64,000 nucleotides of DNA, from assembly GCA_020536535.1 (NCBI GenBank), contig JAHLWZ010000807.1, positions 62,001 to 126,000 on the forward strand. Direction: 5' to 3'. This DNA comes from Pelomyxa schiedti (taxonomy: Eukaryota; Evosea; Pelobiontida; Pelomyxidae). The notes beneath the pieces are model-generated. The model was given only the letters and a program-made list of their open reading frames with translations, did not search any database and was not told the DNA's origin. Shown piece after piece: positions 1-11,407 of the stretch. The position numbers were made by a program, and so were the translations under genes. Positions within the stretch are counted from its first letter, which is position 1. Each line of letters opens with the position of its first letter.

Positions 1-3000
1 GTAGAGTGATTCCATAAGATTTTCCGAGTGAATCAAAACAACTGCGCGACCGTCCGCCATACATGCTTTGATACTAATAACATCAATGGTGGCTAATTTG
101 AGTAGTGCAGAAGAACCTTTGTACGTTTTGGCAAACTACCAAGTCTGATTGGTCAGCAGGAAAATCACTCCCAAATAGTACGACAGCTTTATCTAAATTG
201 ACAATTTCTCTTTCAAAGAGTATTTGAAGTGCCGAGTCATTTCTTGTTAGAAGCTGGTGAGAGTTAAAGGAAAAGGATATATCCTTCCAGCCAGATAGTA
301 CCATTAAGTGGCGTGCATTCCTGTCTGCTAAGTTGGATTTTATCAATTCAAGAACCATGGCATGCTGTGAACCAAAGTGGGCAAGTGCTGTGTGATAGTC
401 CAGGCCCACACGGGAGAAAAACTGACGTAAAATTGCCGGAAGTTCCTCAGTACGACCACCTGGCAGAGTTTAATGACGAAAATATAAGGATGGAAAAATG
501 GCTCACCAAAGTTACGGCAAATACCATGAAGGAGTAAATCTGTCAGATTATGTAAAGGGTGGGAAAAGAAGAGGGAGCATACCAGCAGTTACTGACTGGT
601 CCAAATTTCGGTGCAAAAATTTAATTAGAGAATAAAAATCTCTCAATCCAAAGAAATCTCTTGTGTTCTGCTTTTTGTAGACATTATAGTAGGACTCGGC
701 CAGGGCATGCAAGCTCGCCATCAGATGTTGGCTTGAAACAATACCTTGGGCAGTGACTCTTAAATCTTCAACTGTTGGCTCTGGGCGAGTGAGGGTGACC
801 TAGGAGATGATGAAAAAAGTCTCAACATGGTAACAGGCATACAGCTCGATTCATCTTGGCAAGGTCAAGGCACCAACTGCGCCGTGTGTTAGAATATAGA
901 ATAGGATTCATTTAAACATACTTGCTTATACCAACAACAGCCACCTCGGGTTCTTCTAATAGTTTATGGAGGACTTTCAGGGGCAGATGTGGGCTTTGTT
1001 CTGCTAGCCCAACCTCATCCAAAAGAACAACTACACAAGTGTTTGATGTACTATTTTGATACTTAATTGCATGTTGGAATGTCTGCTCGATGCCTGATCG
1101 TGGTGAGAAATGGCTGGAAAAAAATCCTTGGTGATGTGTTACCTTGAGGAGTACTCAAAGGGCTACACTGATATGAAAACACCTCAACCGCAGGGAAATC
1201 ATGGAAAAATGCTCTTGCTGATGTTTTTCCGTTCAGATTAGCAGCAATAAGTTCCATTGCGAGGGACTTCGAGCTCCCTGGTTTTCCAACCACCTTGAAA
1301 GAAAATCGATTAAAAAATCAGTCAAGTTCAGAGGACAGCTACATATATGGGAATCCGATTAAGGATGCAGACAAGGATCATGAAAATATTTTCACTTAAG
1401 TATGATCAGATATAAGGTTCAACAGCATTGAAAGCATACCACAGTGCTTCGTTGAGAGCAATTCCTTCTCCTGGGCACATTTGTTTCACGTAAAATTGTT
1501 GCTCAGCATTGAGGAACTGTGTAAATTCGTTTCTTGCAAGGCAAATTTCCCGTGGACCCATTTTATGCATGACTGAGGCAACCAGCTCACGATACTCTGC
1601 ACGTTTATCACTGTTTTTGTAGTCCAGTTGGTATTTCCACAAGTTAAAAGAAATTCACCTGAGACGAGAATGATAACAGTGAGCAAGGGATAGAACAAGA
1701 GAGCGGGTGATAATTTCTGGAACAGAAAGTTCTCTTCCTTGAGAAACTTTTTGTTGAAACAGACTTCGTTGGAACCTAGAGGTTGTCAGAGGAAAATTAA
1801 ACAGTGAATTCAACCAGCTATAGAGTTTGATGCAGCGAGTTACATCTCGCAGACTAACATTCCCATTTGGTCCTAGGTCACCATTTCTAATGAAGGACTG
1901 TGAAGCTGAAATCTAAAGAACTCAGCAGAGAAAGAACCAAAGTTATAGTACCAGCTCAGAAAAGAGCCTACAAACAGGAGGTGCTCTAAATTCTATACTC
2001 TGACTTTCACGGAGACCCTCCGCAACAGGAAGTCTGTAGGCTTCTGGTTCATTGTAGGGGGGAGGTAACTCAAGTTCACGGTTGAGAATAGCAAAGATAT
2101 AAAGCTTCTCCACCTGAAAAAGTGTCAATAACTTTCAGAAACCAAGATGGGTGTAATTCACCTCAGGGTGGAGACTTCCATAGTCAAAGACATAGTCAAC
2201 CATTGATTCAGGAAGGGGGTGCACACGATACACAAGATTTTTCAAAGGGTCAGGAATGATAGCCGCATCCTTTTGGTGGTACTCATATACAAGTCCAGAT
2301 TCCATGTCCTTGTTTATACTTGAGAAAAGTTCATCAAGAACTGTGGAACCTTGGAAGAAGTTGACTTGGGCATAAGTCGGTATGGATTGCATGCAGCAAT
2401 AAATTTAATATTTGAAGGCAGTTTTTGACCACACATGAAGCCATCGCAAATCATGTTTTTGAATAAAGGCATACAGTTACAAGTATTGATTTCATCAAAG
2501 AAAACATAACTAGGACAATTAATTAAATTTGGGTACAACTTAGGCAGTACTGACACGCTTGTCTCTGTAGATACGGACAAAGCCTTTGGGATAGGTCCAG
2601 TATTCATAAAAGTGATGATATCCAAGTCCTCTATGCCACCATGTACATTGAGAACGTACAGAGACACTCTCAACAGTGCACACATGAAGCGAATAAGAGC
2701 AGTTTTTCCTAAATAAATGTTGGAATCGAGGCGAAGGCACTAAACTGGAGTACCACATCCAGTTTCACCCATAATTATTACGGGAATAGAAGATCTTAGA
2801 AATTGTTATTACAAAGGGATTGCAAAAAAAAAGTACCTAATGCGGAGCTGAATGGCAAGGATTTTCATTACATTCTAAACAACTGGGTTAGAAATCAAAC
2901 AAAATCCGCAGGGTTGCATGCATCAATTGTCAAAACGTAAGAGGGGTTCGGATCTGGGAAATCAGCTGAAATACCAAGAATGGTAGACAAAAGAATAAGG

Positions 3001-6000
3001 CCCTCTGGTCTGGTCAGCTTAGTGTAATCTGGAAATTTTTTTTTTTTGGCCGGGAAAGTTGGCATGCAACAAGTAATACCTTTATTGAAGTCGAATCTAG
3101 CAGTGAATTAAAAAAATTCTCAAGATTGCACACCATACCCATTGAGGGTCAAGACTTGGTTGAGTTCACGTGATAGAACTTGCTCCCCAATGTTGGGGTT
3201 AAGACTAATAATACCAATCCCAAAAGGTAGAACACCATAGCTCATATCAGGGCCAGCTTGATTAAAGAAAACATAACTATACAAAGTGAAAAATAAAGAT
3301 AGACCACAGGAAAGTACGGGTGAGGAGAGTCCTTCCACTGTCTCATGACACTAAAACGCTCAGCAATACTTTTCATCTCATTTAACGTGGTGTCCTCTGT
3401 TTCAACAGCCGCCACAGCTCCCTCAACACTTGAACGATCAGCTGAAACACTCCTCGTAGAGAAGTCATAGGACGTTTGTATACTACAAGCAAGTTAGAAT
3501 TGGGAACTGAACACTTTTCTCAAGTGACCTGAAGTTCACAACAAAGTTCTTGAACTGCGGACATCCAAGGGCACCTAAACAATGGTTGTTGGTACAGAAA
3601 CAAAAAAAGAAAAATAGGCAAACCTGCTACAGCCATATTGGTCAGCAAATCGTAGTAAGATATTTGGAAGAATTGATTCACCATGAACTTTGGCCTTTGA
3701 GATACAACAAATGAAATAATAATCCTAATCACCTTTACAAAATTGGTCCACAGTGTGTATGAAGCGTCTTTGCTTGGGACTGCATATTCACTCAATAGAT
3801 CAAAGCATACAGGCCCAGTAAGGTCTTCAACAGCATCGGGATGGAAGTCAGGGTCTTCTGGCTGTTTTGTTTTTAGATTTCTTTCTTTTCTTTTTCTTGT
3901 TTTTTTTTTTTTTTTTTTGAGACCTTGAAATTCAAAAACTGTTTTTCCTTGTACGCCTGCAGATATTTGCACACAAATTGAAGCTCATAGTTTCGCATGA
4001 AGCCAATCTCAAGGTCTAAAAAATTTTAGAGTAGCACGGTTTATATGAAGGAGACATTCAGGAGATCCAGACAGTGGCTTTAAATCGTAATTATATAGGT
4101 CCAGTGCATCCTTGGCAACAAGAGATACTTCTTGTGGAAGCATGGAGCAGAAGTGCAACCTATTCAAAGTTTGATATAGGATTTATGGGTACCAAATCAC
4201 CTCTTGAAAGTAGAATTCTGATAACTGTTGGCAATTTCTATATAAAAACCATCTGTTTCTAAGCGGTGATAAATGGCACCTGTTAGAGGATCTTGAACAG
4301 TGCCAACGATAAGAAGCTGGAACAGTAATGAGTTCAGCTCTTGTACTGTGAGAAAAAAAAAAAAAGAAGACATATTGGTACCGTTGGTTGCTGTTGGTCC
4401 AACATCTACATGGTAGATGGACCTGGAACCATCTGATTGGCTTATGGTTCCTGTTCCCTTAAACAGCTCGATGAAAGTATTGGCAGCAACGAAGCCATTG
4501 ATTGGGATATGCTTATATCTCGCACCCCACCTGGAAAAATTTATCACATTTAGAAGGTAGAAAAAATTCCATACTTGGATCCCTTTCTTTTCACTGCATG
4601 TGTCTTGCCAGCACCTGCGATATCAGACACGAAAACACATGTATCCATTGTGTAAGAAGTGACAATGTTGGCATATATTGTCTTAAGAGTCCCCTCATCA
4701 AGGGGACTCACTTGTAGCTTACGGTGTGCAAGGGCAGAGACAAGATGCTAAAGAAAATGAATTGCAAGAAGAAACCTGAAAACATACCTGCCCTTCTGCC
4801 TCGGTGCTAATAAATATAAGCTGAGCACAATGAGACATAGGAAGTCCTAAAACAAGTTCCACCACCTAGTTCATGATTGGTGATTGAGGAATCTTATGTG
4901 CGAAACCTTGCTCTGGAGTGTGTATGATAAGGCATTTATGTTGGAGACACAATATAGCCTGTTTGTGTGACCTTGGGATCTTGAGTAACACCATCTTAGA
5001 AGCAGGATTTCAATTTCTTCAAGTGATGTGTGCTCGTCACACAGTAGAATCTAAGGTTTGTTGGGTTAGACCATTTGGATGCCGCACTGGAGTGGGTTAC
5101 CTCAGATGGCTCTGGGATTCGGCTATTCTGAATGTAAAGTGAAAGCACAAGATCAAAAATTTTACTGGCTGGTGTAATGACCACATAGTATCCTTGCATC
5201 CCTTCCTCAAAAACATACCTGTAAAAGTCAGAAGATAAAAACAATTTGGGTTAGACCTTGAACCACTTGGGACAATTGACTGTCCAACATTTCTGGATAT
5301 TGGAGTGTGCTTGGTGAAAAGATTGAGTAAGTTCCCCAAACTTTCTAGTCTGCTTGTTGATGTTCCGCCACTTGTCCATCCTGAAACTGCTGCAGTAACT
5401 TCAGCAGGAGTAAGGGTAGAATTGACATAGGATAAAATGCTATTCAAGGAGGTAATATGTGAGGATTTTTGTGTGGGGGTCAAGGTTGCTGAATCAAGGT
5501 GGGCAATGATGTTGAGTAGTTGAGCCATGGTGAAGAAGTTGAGGTAGTAGAATTGACTCCGCGCAACTTTCACGATTTCTTGCCATTCCTATTACTATGA
5601 GAACCAAAAAAAAAAAGGTTAATATCTCTTACTGATAGGACTTGCTGTAGTTGTTCAGCACGTTTCTTTAGAATTGTCAGAGTTGAGCTTGCAACAAACT
5701 AAGAGTGATAAGAGGCTATTAAAGTGTTGAAGTGATGTACTGTTTCCCGATGAATGTGAAAATCAAAGTGCCCACTGTTATGCAGATCGGCAAGGGTTTT
5801 ATTTATCTCGACAACCAATCGAAGTTGCTCAACAAATTCTGACATCATAAGTGGTATCATCTCAGTTTCTTTTTGGACTGGAATTTCAGCAAGCATCTGT
5901 TTAAATAAGTTAGGTGCTCCAGAATGCATTTGACTTACTAATCTATTTCGTAAATCAGTCAATTCGTCTAAAGTCAATGATACTCGTTTCCCTGAGTCTT

Positions 6001-9000
6001 CTGGGTAGTCCATAATCATATCTACTTTGTGATTCTCGACGGCCCACACATACTGGCCTGTTGTCATCAATTTTCGCAGTGTAAAACATGCTTGCATTCC
6101 TTTGTCTGGTTAAAGGAGGATAAAAGGGCAAAAAAAAAAAAACCAGGGCTGCAAGTCCTTTCAGTGAATATTTTCATCAGAAATTCGAATTGTTCATTTG
6201 CTGTATGTAGGTGGCTGACTTCATCAGGTGATGTGATAACAATTTGCTTGAAGACAGTAAGGAATTCCTCCAATGAGCTGCAGGGGTTAGCAGCAAGCAT
6301 TTTTTTGGATGTCACCATACCTGAAAGGTCTCTTTGGGTACAGAATGGGGGAGAGTAAGTTTCGAGATGAAAGCAGTGAAGCAATCGCACTATAAAAGTT
6401 ATTTTAAGGCTCAGGGGAAGACAAACAACCGTAAAGCAATGGGATCATCTGTATTCGATTTAGAAATGGAAATCAAGCGCTGGAACTCTTCAGTGTTTGC
6501 ATGTCCCTGCAAGGGATTAGTACAGAAAGTGCTTTAGTGAGACAGACCAAAAACCAAGTGACTAGTTCAGGGCTAGAGGTGAACTCATCAAGGTACAATA
6601 ATTGCAAATCACCAAACCCCTCAAAAATCTTTTTTTTTTTTTTTTTTTTTCACCTTAGCATTTGTAGCGACCTCTAGAGTGCTTACTCTTTTTACTGTCT
6701 CAACATAGGTTGTTGTATCCCTGAGCACAAGTGTAGTCCATCGCGCTTCAAGGGCAGAATGCACTGTAGAAAGACTTGCACATAAAGCATCATTCTTAAA
6801 GTCTGTGGCAAACAATGCTTTGAGGAATCTGCAGAATGGAATAAGAACAGAACAAAGAGATGATAACAGCACTTGAGTGAATTTAGAAGCAAAGCAAGTC
6901 TCTTGCGATGGTCCTCGAGTATCCTGAAATTCTCCATAAACACAACATGCTTTTTTGCCCAGGAGGAGGACTCTTTCTCTGTTAATTGACCACCAGACTT
7001 CCCAAGGATCTGAAGCTCCCGTTGGAGATGTTTGGTCTCCACAGGTTTGAAGGTTGTCGTAAGATCTGTCAAGATAATTGATACACATATTTCTTTTACA
7101 TGTGCTTGATACCTGTGAAAAGAATCGTGTAGTTATCCACAGACTGGAATAACTCCCGCCAAAATTTTTTTACTGCTGGTATAAGATTACTTGCCACATA
7201 GTCTAGATCAATTTGTGGAGCTTGTACTTCATCCTTGCTGCCATTAAAACAAAAAAAAAAAGTTTGTGAAAGATATACTTGTGTGGGTGCATGGCCTAAA
7301 AGTGCAGCTGCAGCTGCGGGGGGCGGGGGTGGCGGCGGCGGCGGCGGCGGGATTGGAGTTGCTGGTATAGCAGAGCCCACACTATATTTATTGAGAACAT
7401 AAAAACAGGAGATGAAAGTACTTCTTTTTAGCCAGAGCCGACCAAAGAGACAGGAATAAATCAGAACCTCGGTGATCATAAATCCAGCTCAATAAAGGTG
7501 TTACAGGTAAAGAATTAAATAACCCCTTAGTGAATAAGTGGTGAAGTAATTCAGCACATGGGTACCTTGACTTCAGACAGGATAAGACTGTCCCAGTTTT
7601 GACGGATATTAATGAGATCCTCTGATAATTTCCCAGAATTCAAATTAATTGACATTCCAAAAATGTTGATGAAGCACTGTAGATGTGTAACAACGGTCTC
7701 AAACTCAGACATTGTTGAATACTTGTAGGTAACTCAGAAATGGGTTTTTTTGTATTTAGAAGAGTACCCTCTCTTGGAACAGTGCTGCTGGAATTTTGGG
7801 TATATCACAAGATGTTAAGAGCTCAGCAGAGGCTTCTCTACGTTCTCTCAATAGCTGCACCTCTAGTAAGGTACACCGTTCTGCCATGAAATTCTGGGCC
7901 ACTGTGAGTAATTATGAAATACTTATTAACTGTACATCATAAGTTGTTCTAAGTGTAGCCTTGGCCTGGGTAAGAAGTTCAATAGTTGGTACTTTCTCTG
8001 GGAAATGTGTCCGGTCATCAACTTTCAAAACCTTTTTGAAAAAAATTAGATGATACAACATTTGACTCAAGGTTACAACATGTAAAGCTCGGACCCAGAG
8101 TCTATGCCACTTCAACAGAGTAGCTAAGTCGGCGGTTGGTTTCTCACTTGAGACAGTGAAATCTTGTCTGAAATATTCAAAAAAGTTACCTATTGGCTAG
8201 ATGAAGGAGGCAGTATAGCAATGTATAAACAAGGGGGCAAGGCTTTTGTCTGTGGAGACTATCATAAAGTTCAACCTGACCTGGATCCAACAATCAGACA
8301 GTGTGATGGAAATTTCTGTTACCTTCTTCTGTTTGGGCAAAGCTGGAGACTGCTCTTCGTGCTGTTCAATGTGAAAAAGAATCTAATGAGATAGCTGGCG
8401 TACCTCTTTCCTCAAATATCCTCAAAACCTCTTCTTTAAAAGGAATTGCCAAAGCTTGTGGCAGATCAGAAACTAAAATAGATCTATCATGCAACATATT
8501 CAAAAGGCTGTAAAGTGGAATCAGTTGTGATTCAAGTGTCTGACAGCCTACGTTCGAAGTGCTCGAGTTATGTGCTCCAAGTGTTTTGAAAAGACATCAA
8601 TTTTGCAAACATTATTAAATATTTGAAGGAGATTTGGAAGCTCAACAGAAACCTAGGTTCCTGAATTAGCGAACCATTAGCCATGGTTGACGAACTTTTC
8701 GCTCCGTCGTTGTGTGGTCGAATGTTACAGTACGGGTTTCTACAATAAAAGCACTTGTCAGCCATCTTTGAATGGCTTGGCTCAGCCTCAAGGATAGTTC
8801 ATCTGTGACAACAGAAAGGGTATTGATGTATTGTAAAACGGGAATGGCCTTAAGGGGGGTAAGTTAAATTTGTTGGAGTTCTGGCAGCTTACTTTCATAA
8901 TGTCAGTTATTTGAGTGAATTCATTGCTCTCAAGAGCTGCACAGACTATATTACAGGCATGCTGTGGAGGACAATTTTGAATTAACCTAAGTTCCTTGTT

Positions 9001-11169
9001 TAATGGTAATTTTATCCCTTCAATACATACTGTAGGAAGACATTGAGAGATTTTGCTTGTGATTTAGCTGATCTTGGCCATTCAAAAGTCCTCATGCGGG
9101 ATGTTAATGTATCCATGAAGACCTCAATCATAGGTGCAGAAGGATCAAGAACTAGTGGTTCAACTTCCATGAGCTGGAATAAGCAGTGCATACTGGGTAA
9201 AATGAGAAAATCCTCGATGGCATTGTGAAGAACCTGGGGGCAATTCTAATCATCGAGCACAATATCGGAAGCTTGCTTGTAATAAGAGGTGGTTGACAGA
9301 GGATGAGGTTTCCTTCGTGAAGTGTTTGCATTTCTGTCAGAAAGGCCTTATTTTTTTCCCTTCTAACCATCACAGCGGGTTCCACATAAACCACACCATA
9401 ATGTTTCCCAGCAACCTGAGAAACAACTTCAACAAGTGGAACAAGGGAAAGCCATAAAAACGATCCACATTTGTGCTCTTCCTGAGCAATAGACCGAATT
9501 CCCTTTATTATCCATTCCGCTTGGTCCTTTGTCACCAACTTTGAAATTTCTTAGATAGTTTCTCTAAGGGGAATAATACCTGGGAAAAGTCATACTCTGG
9601 GCTATACAATGAACTATGTGATAGCATCGCAATGAATTCTGGGGGGAAACAAGAAACCATTTTCATTGGAACCCAAGCACCATTAGACCATGTGGATCCA
9701 GTACTCCACCCGCTTCCTGACTCCCACCCAGAACTCCACCCCCCTGTTCCCCATCCAGAGCTCCAACCTGTACTTCTTCCACTAGAAAAATGTTACAAAT
9801 AAAGAAAAATCAGCTTAATGTGAAACCTGTAGGTATCTGTGCCCGATCCAGAGGTATAGACACCGCCACCTGTGTAGGCACCATTTCCCCATGTACTACC
9901 ACCAGTTCCCCAGGATCCTCCTGTTCCCCATGACCATGCCGCTGGCTTCCATACCCTTGAACGTATTACATGTACAACTTCAGCAGAACCTGGCCGCCAG
10001 TTGGAATTTTCTGACTATTTGGGAATTGTACCCCGAGCAAAGCAAAGCATCAAAGCGGCAAGTGGGGTCCACCTTCCTTTCATAGCTTTTATTTTCTCTT
10101 CAGCCCAGTCTTCAACTTCGCGTTGCCACAACTACAAAAAAGGGACAAAATGTTAATTAATTAGTAAGAAAGTAGGTTTGCGTACGTCATCTCGTTCAAC
10201 CAAGCAAGTGAAAGCACAAGAATAACGTTGCAAGAAAATACGGGCATTGGATTCACTGGGGTTCTGGTCAAACTGGTTCCACACCATATTGAGGAATCCC
10301 AAGGCAGCTTCCTTGTTATTCTTAAAGGTGAAATGGTAAAATGAAAGGCCACCTTTCGGTATGCTGAATTCCCACCCCAATAGAATGACCACCCATATGA
10401 TGGTGAGGCTTTGTAAATTGCATAAACTTCGGTTGTTTCTGCGGTTATCTCCCTTTGGTAGTATAAGTAAGATTTTGGCACTGCAACACTTTCACCTGGC
10501 ATCACCACTCTCAAGTTTGACATTGGTTCTGCTTTCAATAACAAACTTGTAATCAAATATTGACCCCTGCCACAAAGTTACCCAAGAACCATTGACGGGG
10601 GATGGTGTCAAACTTTTTGGTGTTTCACAGGGAATGAAATGGAGCCAGACCACAAGCGAAGGTCAGAAGGGTCTCTCTCCAAGTAAGACAAAATTGATGC
10701 AGCAGTAATAACCGGGGTTGTTGTTGTATACTGCATGCCATACATGCCAGCTGCATACTGCGTGACAGGGCGAGTATCTTCCCTCACTCCCACTCTGCCA
10801 TCTTCAAAATTGCCATAAGTTATACACAATCTCAGTAAGCAAACATCCAGGATAGTGATATGTTGAGGTTTTTTTTATTTTTTTTTTTTTAAAAAGCTTT
10901 TTTGTACCAGCGCCAAGTTCATCAGTAGGAACGAAAACGTGAAATGTCACCAGCACGTGATCTTTAACAACGACATCAGTTTGTTGGCTGGGCCTGGTTG
11001 CAGTTGCATTTGACGTCACCGAGGATGTTGGAATTGGCGGCGGGGGATACGACGGAGGCGGCACGGCTGCCCTGGTGGTGGCGCCAGGCACCACCTCAGT
11101 TATGGGAGGAGGAGGCTGAGATTGAGGGGGCCCGACGCCAACTCCTGAGGGTGGGGTTACTTGAGACAT
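1..11169 (-). CDS. RNF213-like giant AAA+ ATPase / E3 ligase (3' end outside window)
   Basis: Start at ATG 11169 (MSQVTPPSG). A proline-rich leader is followed by a carbohydrate-binding (CBM20-like) stretch at about 10.55-11.0 kb (LVTFHVFVP, later LRLWSGSISFPV), as at the N-terminus of RNF213. A long helical stalk follows. There are two AAA+ modules. The first has Walker A GETGCGKT at about 2.7-2.8 kb, split by a 45-nt intron, and Walker B VFFDEINTC at about 2.5 kb. The second has the RNF213-specific Walker A GKPGSSKS at about 1.27 kb and Walker B VVLLDEVGL at about 1.0 kb. The most C-terminal residues visible (GRAVVLIHSENL) also match the family, so the RING/RZ ligase part should lie left of the window. 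RNF213 is a cytosolic ATP-driven ubiquitin ligase acting on lipids and pathogens. There are dozens of short introns, so exon borders here are approximate. Family assignment is firm; ligase activity is inferred. Confidence 0.88.
3900..3918. repeat. T19 homopolymer in an intron
   Basis: Nineteen T on the plus strand. On the coding strand of the RNF213-like gene this is a poly-A run inside an intron, between the exons at about 3.85 kb and 3.93 kb. Confidence 0.9.
6630..6650. repeat. T21 homopolymer in an intron
   Basis: Twenty-one T on the plus strand, poly-A on the coding strand. It lies next to a coding segment of the RNF213-like gene and appears to be intronic. Confidence 0.85.
7331..7350. 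repeat. (GGC)n microsatellite, coding for polyproline
   Basis: A run of GGC triplets. On the minus strand it encodes a polyproline tract followed by polyalanine (PPPPPPAAAAALL) within an exon of the RNF213-like gene. Confidence 0.85.
9661..9960 (-). repeat. Gly/Trp/Ser-rich repeat inside the RNF213-like protein
   Basis: Read on the minus strand, two exons here encode tandem Gly-Ser-Trp units such as GWSSGWGTGGWSSGW and SWGTGGSTWGNGAY. They sit between the CBM20-like region and the helical stalk. The DNA repeats the same near-identical codons, so the tract probably grew by slippage or unequal exchange. Confidence 0.8.
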
Positions 11170-11407
11170 GTTGTTATCCGTTTGTTCTTGTTTTTTTGTT
11201 TGGTTTTGGTTACTGGTCAGGAATTTAAAGGAAACAGCAAGCGAGAGGAAATTGGTTTCGGTGATTGAGGAGACAGCTGAGGCCTCAGGAAGAGGGCACA
11301 ATGAAAACGAGAGATAAACCGGGTGATAGTGCGTTGATTTCCGTTTGAAGCTGTCACAGTTACTCTTCCTCGGATCTGGATCTGGCAATTTAATCTTATT
11401 GTTTGGG
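11170..11407. promoter_or_regulatory. Divergent promoter region RNF213-like / UBA2
   Basis: 238 bp separate the two start codons, so both promoters must lie here or in the first exons. I see no clear TATA box or repeated motif. Confidence 0.5.
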
